DNA of 17,890 bases from Halobacteriovoraceae bacterium (GCA_018663815.1 JABJPQ010000103.1:1-17890); one strand, 5' to 3'; shown: positions 1 to 7,397, counted from the first letter of the stretch. A program made the numbers and translations. The notes: a model not told the origin generated them from the sequence alone.

Positions 1-74
1 ACTATTTACAAAAGAATAAAGATGTTGATATAAGGATTGCATCTTAGGAACTTAAAAAACAACTCAGGTTCCAA

Positions 75-512
75 CTATCCAAAAATTTTCCGAGAACGAT
101 GTTCAATCAATTTATGTTTGAAGTCGAAATAAATACTTCTATTGCTAAAGAAGCCACTTCCGATCATGAAATCTTCATTCTCCTCATTGGTAATCAACTT
201 CAGTCTACCTACCTTAAAATTCTCTTGAAAAAACTCTCCTACTTCTAATTTCTTAATTAATATTTCATCATATTCTAGTTTAGCTCCTGATGCACCTCCT
301 GCCATGTACTGCCCCACCTTTTGGTAATCTTCAAACGATGCAAAAGGAACGTTAGACTTTTGCGCACCGGAATCAAAAAAGCATTCATAATCAATAAGAT
401 CAAATGAGCAAGGTATAAAAATCTTTCCTGATCTAATCGGGCCCTGCCTTAAAATCATTTGCGCTGCAAATGCCTGTGTTAAAAAAAACATTGATAAAAC
501 TAATACTTTCAT
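75..512 (-). CDS. exported single-domain retropepsin-like (aspartyl protease fold) protein
   Basis: The start at 512 is preferred over an in-frame ATG at 572 because AAGGGAG lies 5 nt upstream of it and the reading then begins with a signal peptide (MKVLVLSMFFLTQAFA, cleavage after about residue 16). The mature part resembles a one-domain retropepsin: a hydrophobic strand leads into D47-S-G-A (the D-[ST]-G-A active-site loop), a flap-like Gly-rich stretch (about 70-76, AGGASGA) follows, and near the C terminus comes MIGSGFF (116-122) then IYFDFKHKLI, matching the 'I-G-x-x-F/L ... D-x-x-x-x-x-I' end of bacterial retropepsin-like proteins. Length 145 aa suits one lobe of a homodimer. It is divergent from the regulator at 626. 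The fold call rests on motif reading; the substrate is unknown, and it could be an inactive relative. Confidence 0.62.
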   Translation of the reverse strand: MKVLVLSMFFLTQAFAAQMILRQGPIRSGKIFIPCSFDLIDYECFFDSGAQKSNVPFASFEDYQKVGQYMAGGASGAKLEYDEILIKKLEVGEFFQENFKVGRLKLITNEENEDFMIGSGFFSNRSIYFDFKHKLIEHRSRKIFG

Positions 513-543
513 TTTCACTCCCTTAAAAGAAATTTCCCTCAAG

Positions 544-572
544 GATATATACTTACTCCTTAAATATTGCAA
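544..572 (-). promoter_or_regulatory. candidate sigma70-type promoter for the retropepsin-like gene
   Basis: On the minus strand TTGCAA (572-567) is followed after 17 nt by TATATC (549-544). The start codon of the gene is at 512, so the leader would be about 25 nt and contains the AAGGGAG ribosome binding site. The same TTGCAA is palindromic and could also serve as the -35 of the opposite gene. Confidence 0.35.
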
Positions 573-593
573 TTTCTGATTTAATAGTATACT
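567..593 (+). promoter_or_regulatory. candidate promoter for the XRE regulator gene
   Basis: TTGCAA (567-572) and TATACT (588-593) are separated by 15 nt, slightly short of ideal. Transcription would start near 600, giving a leader of about 25 nt before the ATG at 626. The -35 hexamer overlaps that of the divergent minus-strand promoter, so the two genes may compete for polymerase or be co-regulated. Confidence 0.35.
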
Positions 594-625
594 TAAAGTA
601 ACCCTTAATGAGTTTAGGATAATAA

Positions 626-1363
626 ATGAACAGCAAGTACATACTTAAAACATTAAAAACAATCTTAAAAAGCAAAAAGTTAACCTACAAAATCCTTGCT
701 GAGAAGATTGGGATTAGTGAAGCAGGAATAAAGAAAATGTTTGTATCTGGGGACTTAACTCTCAGTCGTTTGATACTCATCTGTGACTTACTCCATATCT
801 CTTTAAGCGATCTAATCCAAGCATCGCAAAACCGGACCATAACTCAATTAAAATTTAACCAACAGCAAATAAATTATTTCTCGAAGTATCCTCATTATTT
901 TTCTTTTTTTCTAAAATTATGCGCTGAAGATGGAGATACAAAAGATATAGTGGAAAAATATCAACTAACAGAAAAATCTACTTGGAAGTATTTAAAAAAA
1001 CTAGACGAGCTAAAGTTAATCCAACTTCTCCCCGACAATAAAGTTCAATTTTACCATACACTTCCTCTAACTATTAATCCGGAAGGTGAGTTTTTTAAAA
1101 ACTTAATAGGAAAATATGCAAATACATTTATTCAAAATATTCAAAACAATAAAGAAGAAAGGAATAAGCTGAACATGACTCAGTTTAGACTCTCTATAGA
1201 GAACTCGAATAGATTTCGTAATGACTTATTAAAGCTACAAAATTCTTATCAAAGACAATCAGAGGTTGATAAGGTGATTTTAAAGTCAAACGAATTAAAT
1301 GATTTTTCCTTGTTAATAGCATATGGGGAAATTTCTTTTATTCCAGAAGTGATCAATATTTGA
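626..1363 (+). CDS. XRE-type regulator with a C-terminal winged-helix-like domain
   Basis: A 245-residue cytoplasmic DNA-binding protein. Residues about 9-64 form a Cro/CI (XRE) helix-turn-helix: 'YKILAEKIGISEAGIKKMF' is the helix-turn-helix pair and 'LTLSRLILICDLLHISLSDL' the closing helices. Residues about 85-150 look like a second, winged-helix unit ('TKDIVEKYQLTEKSTWKYL' followed by 'KKLDELKLIQLL' and a strand). The rest (about 150-245) is a polar helical tail without recognisable motif, perhaps for dimerisation. The ATG follows TTTAGGA with 6 nt spacing. It is divergent from the exported retropepsin-like gene, so that gene and itself are the natural first targets. The architecture recalls regulators common in Bdellovibrionota; that is from memory, not a search. 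Confidence 0.8.
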   Translation: MNSKYILKTLKTILKSKKLTYKILAEKIGISEAGIKKMFVSGDLTLSRLILICDLLHISLSDLIQASQNRTITQLKFNQQQINYFSKYPHYFSFFLKLCAEDGDTKDIVEKYQLTEKSTWKYLKKLDELKLIQLLPDNKVQFYHTLPLTINPEGEFFKNLIGKYANTFIQNIQNNKEERNKLNMTQFRLSIENSNRFRNDLLKLQNSYQRQSEVDKVILKSNELNDFSLLIAYGEISFIPEVINI

Positions 1364-1468
1364 TTTACTCCTAAACCTTCATGACACTTTTTTAAGTCAA
1401 AAAAATTAACAACAAGAGGCTCTCTCCCCTATAGTATCAAGTACTTGCGATAAAATTAGTCTTTAACT

Positions 1469-1497
1469 TTCTGCCAAACACAGATCAATAGTATAAT
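1469..1497 (+). promoter_or_regulatory. candidate promoter of the pectate lyase gene
   Basis: A perfect TATAAT lies at 1492-1497. The matching -35 position (1469-1474, TTCTGC) is poor, so an activator may be needed or the -10 acts with other contacts. The leader would be about 25 nt to the ATG at 1530, which has AAGGG 5-6 nt upstream. The rest of the 1364-1529 gap shows no gene. Confidence 0.4.
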
Positions 1498-1529
1498 GAA
1501 TATATTCAATAATCCATGCAAGGGCTAAA

Positions 1530-3314
1530 ATGAAAACCTACTCTTTTTTATTAATACTTAGTTTATTTATCTCTTGTATCCCTCAGGAAGAAATTAAATG
1601 TGAACCTGCCAACGCTGAATCTAGCACCTGCTCACAAGATGAAAAAATAGCTAATACTTCAGCAGGTGGTGTAAAGGATGAAAATCTAGAGCCAGAGTAT
1701 CGCTCTTGTGGAGAAACTCCCCACACAGAATCGGTGACAAGAACAATGTATCAAAATGCGAACGTAAGTATGCCTCTCAAGTGCATATCAGAAGTGCAAA
1801 CTCAGACCTGCAATGATGGAAGTTTTGGAGATTGGTCCGGAAATTATACCCATGAGACTTGCACTGTAAACGCAGTAATATCAGGTGAGCAGTTAGTTGC
1901 ATTTCCAGGCGCAGAAGGTTTTGGATCGAAAACAGCAGGAGGAAGAGGCGGTGAAATCGTAAAAGTAACCAATTTAAATGACTCAGGTCCTGGTAGTTTT
2001 AGACAAGCTGTTCAAGCACCGGCAAGACATAGATTAAATGGCCCAGATGATTATAATTATGAAAGTAAAGACGCCTATAATAGAAGATTAGATGCTTCTG
2101 GAAAAAAGATCATCGTTTTTGAAACCTCTGGAATAATTAATCTTAAATCAACCTTATTAATTAGTTATCCATTTCTTACAATCGCTGGTGAAACCTCACC
2201 CGGAGGAATTCTTATCACAGGACACCAAACTAACTTAAATACTCATGATGTTATTATGCGTTTTATGCGCTTTAGAGTTGGTTCACATCGAATTGTTGAC
2301 GGTGCTGATCCTGAGAAGTTAGATTCATTTGATATCCTAGGCTCTTATTGGGCCGAAAATGATGCCTATAATATTATAATTGATCACTGCTCTTTTAGTT
2401 GGGGCGTTGATGAAACAATGTCACTAACAGGAGGTGTACTAAACACAACTGTCCAATGGTCCATCGTAAGCGAAGGTTTAAGTCATGCAGGTCACCCAAA
2501 AGGTGAGCATAGTAAAGGCCTTATGGTATCAGGTAAATATGTAAACCCATCAAGCGTTTCTTTACTTAGAAATTATGTAGCTCACAACACTGGTAGAAGC
2601 CCGCTCATGAGTAGCCCAAGTGATGTAGATACCATTGTTGATGGCAGAAATAACATATCTTACAACTGGAATGGTGGTTCTGCACCTCAAGTGAATGGTT
2701 CAGCAAAAGTTAACTGGGTTCATAACTATGCAAAAAAAGGGTTAGACTCTAATGATTACTCATATGAGATTACTTATGGAAATGAAACAGCTTCAGTTCC
2801 TCAACTCTATGTTTTTGGAAATATAGGTAGCACCAGAAAGTCACAAGCTGATGAGAGACAATGGTATGTTGGTTATTCATGGAGAAATGTTTTAATGAGT
2901 GAAGATCCTCTTAGAGCGAATGTCGAATTTTCATCACCACAAACGAATACTTATGAGATGTCACAAAACAATTCTCAATGTATTTTATCTGCTGTGGGAG
3001 CAACGGCACCAATAAGGGACAGCGTGGACACCAGAGTTATAAATGACTTTTTTAATGGTACAGGGAAAATTATTGATAATATTAATTTTCCAGATGACTT
3101 TCCTGTCTTTGAAAATAAAACAGCTCCAATAGATTCAGACAATGATGGGATGGCCGATGTATGGGAGAGCGCACACGGAATGAATGTTGGTGTAAATGAT
3201 TCTGCAAATGATTTAGATGGTAACGGATATACCAATATTGAAGAGTATCTACACTCTTTAGCAGCTAAGAGTTTTACTTACGATAGCGATTGTATGTCAG
3301 AAAATATGCAGTGA
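1530..3314 (+). CDS. lipoprotein pectate lyase, polysaccharide lyase family 1 type
   Basis: A 594-residue lipoprotein: the signal peptide ends in FISC with C16 as the lipidated residue, so it is probably membrane-anchored. A low-complexity linker (17-55) leads to a small Cys module at about 60-111 (C60, C85, C94, C111, with 'CISEVQTQTC' and 'WSGNYTHETC'), which I take for a surface or adhesion module. The catalytic right-handed beta-helix begins at 'AFPGAEGFG' (124-132) with 'GGRGGEIVKVTNLNDSGPGS' (137-156), the hallmark of this lyase group. Further marks are 'IIIDHCSFSWGVDE' (282-295, expected Ca-binding Asp region) and 'HNTGRSPLM' (352-360, R356 a likely catalytic base). The C terminus has a calcium-loop repeat, DSDNDGMAD (535-543) and DLDGNGYTNIEEY (561-573), before a short tail. 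Predicted role: calcium-dependent beta-elimination of polygalacturonate or a similar uronan at the cell surface. No pectin-uptake or uronate-catabolism gene is next to it. Confidence 0.88.
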   Translation: MKTYSFLLILSLFISCIPQEEIKCEPANAESSTCSQDEKIANTSAGGVKDENLEPEYRSCGETPHTESVTRTMYQNANVSMPLKCISEVQTQTCNDGSFGDWSGNYTHETCTVNAVISGEQLVAFPGAEGFGSKTAGGRGGEIVKVTNLNDSGPGSFRQAVQAPARHRLNGPDDYNYESKDAYNRRLDASGKKIIVFETSGIINLKSTLLISYPFLTIAGETSPGGILITGHQTNLNTHDVIMRFMRFRVGSHRIVDGADPEKLDSFDILGSYWAENDAYNIIIDHCSFSWGVDETMSLTGGVLNTTVQWSIVSEGLSHAGHPKGEHSKGLMVSGKYVNPSSVSLLRNYVAHNTGRSPLMSSPSDVDTIVDGRNNISYNWNGGSAPQVNGSAKVNWVHNYAKKGLDSNDYSYEITYGNETASVPQLYVFGNIGSTRKSQADERQWYVGYSWRNVLMSEDPLRANVEFSSPQTNTYEMSQNNSQCILSAVGATAPIRDSVDTRVINDFFNGTGKIIDNINFPDDFPVFENKTAPIDSDNDGMADVWESAHGMNVGVNDSANDLDGNGYTNIEEYLHSLAAKSFTYDSDCMSENMQ

Positions 3315-3380
3315 TAATTATAGTAAAAAAACGAGGACAGCTACAACCGCTTGGATCTTATAAACTAAGAGAAGTGTAGA

Positions 3381-3406
3381 ATATAATCTAAAAATATAAT
3401 CTAAAA
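3381..3406. repeat. perfect 13-bp tandem duplication
   Basis: The 13-mer ATATAATCTAAAA occurs twice head to tail (3381-3393 and 3394-3406), about 65 bp after the pectate lyase stop codon. Two perfect copies suggest a recent slippage duplication. Each contains a TATAAT, but I see no gene that these would serve on the plus strand. Confidence 0.8.
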
Positions 3407-3431
3407 CCTATCACCAAAAAAACTTCAAAAT

Positions 3432-3482
3432 GAGTCAGTCACTGCTAGCGTAGTAACTACGAGCCAAGCTGTCGCTTAACTC
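3432..3482. repeat. large imperfect inverted repeat between convergent genes (possible 3'-end structure)
   Basis: The ends GAGT (3432-3435) and ACTC (3479-3482) pair. The arms run inward with bulges to a perfect core CGTAG-TAA-CTACG (3449-3461) flanked by GCT/AGC (3444-3446 with 3462-3464). The element is clearly more GC-rich than its surroundings. Read on the minus strand, the stem is followed by two T-rich tracts (TTTT and, a few bases on, seven Ts), so it may end the transcript of the small exported gene at 3547-3978. It could instead be a dispersed repeat (REP-like). Only one copy is visible in this window. Confidence 0.45.
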
Positions 3483-3546
3483 GAAAAATAAATAATATCA
3501 CGTGTACTTTTTTGATTTTTAAACCTCCCCTTAATCACCATAAAAC

Positions 3547-3978
3547 TTACCTATGAGAATGTGTGGAAGGTTCTACAAGAGGAACATAATTATCATTATC
3601 CAAATCACCACAAACCACTTTGTTGGAAAGAACTGAGTTCTTATCCGACATTGCCATAAAAGTACAGATTCCGTTTGTAGATTTTTGATATGTATATGCA
3701 TACCTAAACTCTTGAGATACATTATTGGTATGCGAAACCTCTATAGTTAAAGCGCAAAACTCTGAGAGTCCTTTATTAATTACTCTTATACTGGAAGCCT
3801 CTATGGGTTTATAGAAACGTAATTCAGCCCTATAGTTTCCTCCACGTTCCTTCATTTCTTCAGTGGTTTCTAATCTACTAGATGTTGGTATTCCACATTT
3901 AATTTCTGAGCCTAAATCTGTCGTAGCGAAAGATGGCATGGAAGTTAAAAGAGTTAAGCCTATTAATAGTTTTTTCAT
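3547..3978 (-). CDS. small exported protein of unknown function
   Basis: A 143-residue product. The start at 3978 is chosen over an in-frame ATG at 3996 because GGAG lies 7 nt upstream and the protein then opens with a clean signal peptide (MKKLLIGLTLLTSMPSFA, cleavage near residue 18). The mature protein has four cysteines (C28, C75, C105, C123), an even number consistent with two disulfides in the periplasm or outside. Alternating polar and hydrophobic stretches (about 50-110) suggest a beta-rich fold. It ends in a His/Ser-rich tail (HSHR). I recognise no family. It is monocistronic, facing the pectate lyase gene. Confidence 0.75.
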   Translation of the reverse strand: MKKLLIGLTLLTSMPSFATTDLGSEIKCGIPTSSRLETTEEMKERGGNYRAELRFYKPIEASSIRVINKGLSEFCALTIEVSHTNNVSQEFRYAYTYQKSTNGICTFMAMSDKNSVLSNKVVCGDLDNDNYVPLVEPSTHSHR

Positions 3979-4019
3979 TTTGTATCTCCAAAGCATACGC
4001 TCATTTAATTAATGGTTTC

Positions 4020-4037
4020 AATCAAACCTTGATTATA
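4020..4037 (-). promoter_or_regulatory. candidate -10 with overlapping dyad upstream of the 3547-3978 gene
   Basis: On the minus strand TATAAT (4037-4032) lies about 54 nt upstream of the start codon at 3978. A dyad AATCAA-ACC-TTGATT (4020-4034) overlaps the -10 and the expected transcription start, a classic repressor position. No good -35 is seen at 17 nt, so the promoter call is tentative. Confidence 0.35.
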
Positions 4038-4074
4038 AGTTCTTAGTCTTATCATACAGGAATAATCGAAATTT

Positions 4075-4227
4075 TCAGATAACCTTAGAAAATGTTTCAT
4101 AGGGTGTTAGAATACTAACAGGTGAACACAATTCGAGGGTTTTAGAGGGGATGATTGTAGTGATCTTTTGAACTGCCAGGGAACTTTCTTGAGATTCTGA
4201 TAAGGATAGTCGGATGTGACTATATAT
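4075..4227 (-). pseudogene. possible downstream part of a decayed minus-strand gene
   Basis: A 50-codon open stretch without a usable start codon ends at TGA 4077-4075. It lies just beyond the stop of the fragment at 4233-4493 but in a different frame, as expected if one ancestral gene had also acquired a frameshift. A second frame is also open across much of this interval, so the frame assignment is uncertain. A short hairpin TGTTAG-AATA-CTAACA (4105-4120) lies inside it. No protein family recognised. Confidence 0.25.
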
Positions 4228-4232
4228 TTAGC

Positions 4233-4493
4233 TCACCAAACAGAGACCCATAAGCTGAGTGTTTTTATTAATCCACTCTTTACACTTGAAGATATATCAT
4301 TCCCTTTTAGTTCTAATAGTGAATCTTGTTTCTCTAAAAGAGCAAGTACTAGGTCATAAAAAATAGGAGCTTCGGATAAATTTCGATCAATAATTTCAAT
4401 AAGTACGATTTTTACTTCATTTGCATCACCTTAAGTGGTTCTGAAGTGTTTTCTAGCTTTAACTAATTCAATTTTTATAAAAAAATATGCCAT
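4233..4493 (-). pseudogene. gene fragment interrupted by an in-frame stop
   Basis: Reading the minus strand from ATG at 4493 gives MAYFFIKIELVKARKHFRTT, then TAA (4433-4431), then 65 more codons in the same frame to TGA at 4235-4233 (beginning GDANEVKIVLIEIIDRNLSE and containing 'FYDLVLALLEKQDSLLEL'). The composition is typical of coding sequence: amphipathic, Leu/Ile/Glu/Lys-rich, few rare residues. No ATG, GTG or TTG follows the TAA in this frame and no ribosome binding site precedes 4493, so an intact small gene is unlikely. I read it as the remains of a cytoplasmic protein killed by a nonsense mutation. Family unknown. Confidence 0.45.
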
Positions 4494-4584
4494 TAGGCAC
4501 TAGTAGACCCAATTTTTTAATACAATTCTTAAAAGCTTAATCGTTAAGGAGATAAAGCGAAATGCCAGAGCGACCCTACTTTTA

Positions 4585-7290
4585 TTATATCAAACCAAGC
4601 ACCCTTTTTATTTCTTCAAGAGTTGTCTGCCCTAACGTCACCAACTTCATAGCATTATAGGTAAGATCATGAAAATTCGCATTTTTCTCTAGGCTTACTT
4701 TGATTTGTGAAAGATGAGTTTCATCAGAAATAAGGTCTTTCATTTCTTTACTACTACTCCAACCTTCAAATACAGGAACACGCCCTAAATAGCCAGAGTA
4801 GTTACAATGTGCACAGCCTTTCCCCTTATTTAGAGTACTAGGTATTTTAGTGGGATCATAATATTTTTCAATGAGTTTTTTTTCCTCATCATCTATAAGG
4901 TGATCTTCTATGCAATGTGAACAAATTTTTCTAACAAGTTTTTGAGTCATAGCCCCTACCAGCCCACTGGAAATCAGACTTTTCTCAATGCCTAGATCCC
5001 TAAGCCTGGGGATAACTTCCAAGGATGATGGTGTATGAAGAGTAGAGAGAACAAGATGACCTGTCATTGCTGCCTCTAACGCTATTTTAGCCGACTCATG
5101 GTCTCGAATCTCTCCAATCATAATACAATCAGGATCCTGTCTAAGGATCGCTTTAAGGGCCTTTTCAAACGTCATTTGCTGTTTAACATTAATTTCCAAT
5201 TGGTTAATGCCAGGTATTTCCAGCTCAACCGGATCTTCCACCGTAATGACATTAAGTTCGATACTGTTTAATTGATGGAGCAATGAATAGAGAGTCGTTG
5301 TTTTCCCAGAGCCTGTTGGTCCGGTGATTAAAAACAAACCTTGCCTACATTTTACTACTGATTGCAATATTTGATATAATTCTCTATCTGTTGTAAGTGA
5401 GCTAAGTGGTGGTACTTGAACTTTTTCAGGTATAAGCCTTAAGACAATTTTTTCTCCATGCTTTAACGGGATAGCAGAAGATCTTGCATAAACATTTAAA
5501 CCTTTCGATTCAAAATGAATTTGTCCATCTTGAGGATTAAGTTTATTTGTTATATCCATTTTAGACATTATTTTTAAACGACTTAGAACTTCAATACCAG
5601 GATCAGGATAGGATAATTTAACCTTCGACTCTCTTAAAACTCCATCAACCCTATAACGAACCGTTAGTTTATCACCATTTGGTTCTATATGGACATCGGA
5701 AGCTCTCAGCTTCGTTCCTTCAATAAAAATTTGATTGATAGTTTCAACAGTATCAATACTTTGAGTTTTTCGTGTAGATATTACTTCAAGCTCATTACCT
5801 TTTAAGAAATTTTTATCGTAATGATGTTTAAATTCGGGTAAATATTTATTGAATTGATTCACGGATAATAAAAAGACATTTACTTTTAAATTGATCAGGT
5901 ATCGTCCTAAGGTTGAATACAAAAGATGACTGTCCGGGTTAACTACACCTAAAGTTATCTGGGTTTCATTCTCTTCTAGCGGAAGAACTTGAAAACCACT
6001 TATGATATCCCATGGTATAGCTGTCTTTACTGAGCTGAATTTGGGTGAGTTATTTATATCATAATACTCAAGACCTGAGTGTTTATTTGCATCTTGAATC
6101 ATTCTGGCCATAGAACGGCCAACTTCAATTGAAAAGTATGGGTGATCAATTAGTTGGTTAAATATTTTTTTGGGAAATACGGTTAAAATTGAATCTGTTG
6201 TAGCAATCGCAGTCAAGTACCTATTCTCGTCTAATAAAACGGGAAGAATTCCAAAGGATTCATTCGTTTTTAGTTTTGAAACACACGCAAGCATATCACT
6301 ATTCTCTACTTCTTTTAAAATTGTGACAGCACCTTTTGAAAGAATATAAAAGACGTTAACAGAAGTGCTTGAATCAAATATGACTTCATTTTTTTTCACT
6401 AATTTAATTTGTAAATGTTTCATTAATTGAGAACGAACTTTATCAGGTAAAGAATTGAAAAGTGGATTGGTGTTAATTGTTCTCACCTTAAACATGTCAT
6501 CACTTTCTATCTCATCCTCATAACAACTCTTTTCATTATCCTTTGTTGGACGAAACGAACGATATTTTTTTGATAAAACGTCGTACTGAGAGTTAAATGT
6601 CTCTTCATTGATTAAGTGAATTTCTATTTTTATATCTTTAAAAGCCTTAAAGTATTGTTGAACATCACTGTCTCTTGGAGAAATGGAAGCAATGGCCAAA
6701 ACATTTCCCTTTATACTTAATGGAATCGATCTAATTTTTTTCCAACTCTCAACAGGTAAGTAGGAAAGTACATCTAGATCCATTTCAATCTGATCTTCGT
6801 TAAAATAGGTAATATATGAGTGGGAATCTATAAACTGGGAAACAAGCTTCCCAAGGTCTCTGGCCAATCTTTTAGAGATGTCAGGGAACTTTTTTAAGAT
6901 TTGAATAAATCTATCACCGTTTAAGTATAATAGCTCGCAATTTTCATGAACAATTGCAGATGCAGATGTATTCCCCTTGGTAAGAACTGAGAGTTCTGCA
7001 AAATAATCACCAGAACTTAAAATTGCGGCCTGATTCATTCGATTAAAGTCTTTTTGAAAATAGGTAATTTCGACTTTACCTGATTTTATAAAGTATACTT
7101 TATCATTTAGTTCATTTTCTAAGAATACTGGAGAGCCTTTAGTAATGGTTTTAGATTCTAGATTTTTTATAACCAAATCAATTACTATATTATCAGCTCC
7201 CTTAAATAAGAGTGAGTTTGAGATAACTTTTCTAATCTGTTCATCGTTAAATTGATCATCAACTTGAATTTCAATTTTTCTAGCTTCCAT
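4585..7290 (-). CDS. GspE/PilB-type secretion ATPase with two cyclic-nucleotide-binding-like and two T2SSE_N domains
   Basis: This 901-residue protein is much longer than usual GspE/PilB (about 500-570). Order: cNMP-binding-like domain 1 (about 27-150), T2SSE_N-like domain 1 (about 168-243), cNMP-binding-like domain 2 (about 266-400), T2SSE_N-like domain 2 (about 418-493), ATPase (about 504-901). The ATPase is complete: ASDVHIEP (530-537), Walker A GPTGSGKT (657-664), Asp box VITVEDPVE (681-689), Walker B CIMIGEIRD (722-730, E727), His box (about 744-752) and the zinc tetracysteine C790/C793/C826/C829. It should power a type II secretion or type IV pilus machine at the inner membrane. In domain 1 the phosphate-cassette Arg is replaced (AELSVLTKGNTSA); in domain 2 the cassette Glu is Ile but an Arg is kept (FGILPVLLDENRYLTA), so the ligand may not be cAMP. 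No GspF, GspG or pilin gene is adjacent. The start has AGAAAGG directly abutting ATG, a poor spacing, but the next Met is at 85. Confidence 0.9.
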   Translation of the reverse strand: MEARKIEIQVDDQFNDEQIRKVISNSLLFKGADNIVIDLVIKNLESKTITKGSPVFLENELNDKVYFIKSGKVEITYFQKDFNRMNQAAILSSGDYFAELSVLTKGNTSASAIVHENCELLYLNGDRFIQILKKFPDISKRLARDLGKLVSQFIDSHSYITYFNEDQIEMDLDVLSYLPVESWKKIRSIPLSIKGNVLAIASISPRDSDVQQYFKAFKDIKIEIHLINEETFNSQYDVLSKKYRSFRPTKDNEKSCYEDEIESDDMFKVRTINTNPLFNSLPDKVRSQLMKHLQIKLVKKNEVIFDSSTSVNVFYILSKGAVTILKEVENSDMLACVSKLKTNESFGILPVLLDENRYLTAIATTDSILTVFPKKIFNQLIDHPYFSIEVGRSMARMIQDANKHSGLEYYDINNSPKFSSVKTAIPWDIISGFQVLPLEENETQITLGVVNPDSHLLYSTLGRYLINLKVNVFLLSVNQFNKYLPEFKHHYDKNFLKGNELEVISTRKTQSIDTVETINQIFIEGTKLRASDVHIEPNGDKLTVRYRVDGVLRESKVKLSYPDPGIEVLSRLKIMSKMDITNKLNPQDGQIHFESKGLNVYARSSAIPLKHGEKIVLRLIPEKVQVPPLSSLTTDRELYQILQSVVKCRQGLFLITGPTGSGKTTTLYSLLHQLNSIELNVITVEDPVELEIPGINQLEINVKQQMTFEKALKAILRQDPDCIMIGEIRDHESAKIALEAAMTGHLVLSTLHTPSSLEVIPRLRDLGIEKSLISSGLVGAMTQKLVRKICSHCIEDHLIDDEEKKLIEKYYDPTKIPSTLNKGKGCAHCNYSGYLGRVPVFEGWSSSKEMKDLISDETHLSQIKVSLEKNANFHDLTYNAMKLVTLGQTTLEEIKRVLGLI

Positions 7291-7347
7291 CCTTTCTGAT
7301 CGGTTTTATTTGAGTTTTATTGAGAATATGTACTTTAATATACGTAC

Positions 7348-7380
7348 CTAGTTATAGGAAGATATTCTATCCTTAACTAG
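7348..7380. repeat. imperfect inverted repeat upstream of the ATPase gene
   Basis: CTAGTTA-t-AGGA (7348-7359) pairs with TCCT-TAACTAG (7370-7380): 11-bp arms with one bulged T and a 10-nt loop. It sits in the 107-bp gap between the upstream minus-strand gene (ends 7398) and the ATPase start (7290). There is no U-tract on either strand, so an operator is more likely than an intrinsic terminator. The 10-mer TAACTAGATA (7374-7383) at its edge recurs in the promoter dyad at 9426-9441. Confidence 0.5.
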
Positions 7381-7397
7381 ATAGTTGAGTAATATAG

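Larger units (their letters stand above)
3979..4584. other. gene-poor interval
   Basis: No intact gene is supported across these 606 bases. It holds the promoter region of the small exported gene (4020-4060), the two decayed minus-strand fragments (4075-4227 and 4233-4493), and on the plus strand a ribosome-binding-site-like AAGGAG ahead of an ATG at 4562 that opens only a 32-codon frame running antisense into the neighbouring ATPase gene. Confidence 0.6.

Noticed and set aside
48..73. GGAAC ... GTTCC inverted repeat as terminator for the 75-512 gene
   Set aside because: The stem is only 5 bp with a 16-nt loop containing the T-run, so it does not have terminator geometry.
1385..1410. Possible terminator after the XRE regulator gene
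   Set aside because: ACTT-TTTT-AAGT pairs only 4 bp and flanking bases mismatch; the poly-A after it is on the wrong strand for a plus-strand terminator.
2975..3235. Minus-strand open frame inside the pectate lyase gene
   Set aside because: It is antisense to the conserved calcium-loop end of the lyase, has no supporting ribosome binding site and no family features.
3432..3482. Integron attC-like site
   Set aside because: GCTTAAC (3474-3480) fits the attC RYYYAAC pattern, but no GTTRRRY partner box is at the other end and no integrase or cassette is nearby.
4562..4660. Plus-strand 32-codon frame after AAGGAG (ATG at 4562)
   Set aside because: The spacing to the ribosome-binding-site-like motif is about 10 nt, the frame runs antisense into the end of the ATPase gene, and the peptide has no recognisable character. 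It may be the relic of a lost gene start.
7348..7380. Intrinsic terminator of the 7398-8381 gene
   Set aside because: The stem is AT-rich, has a bulge and a 10-nt loop, and no U-tract follows on the minus strand.
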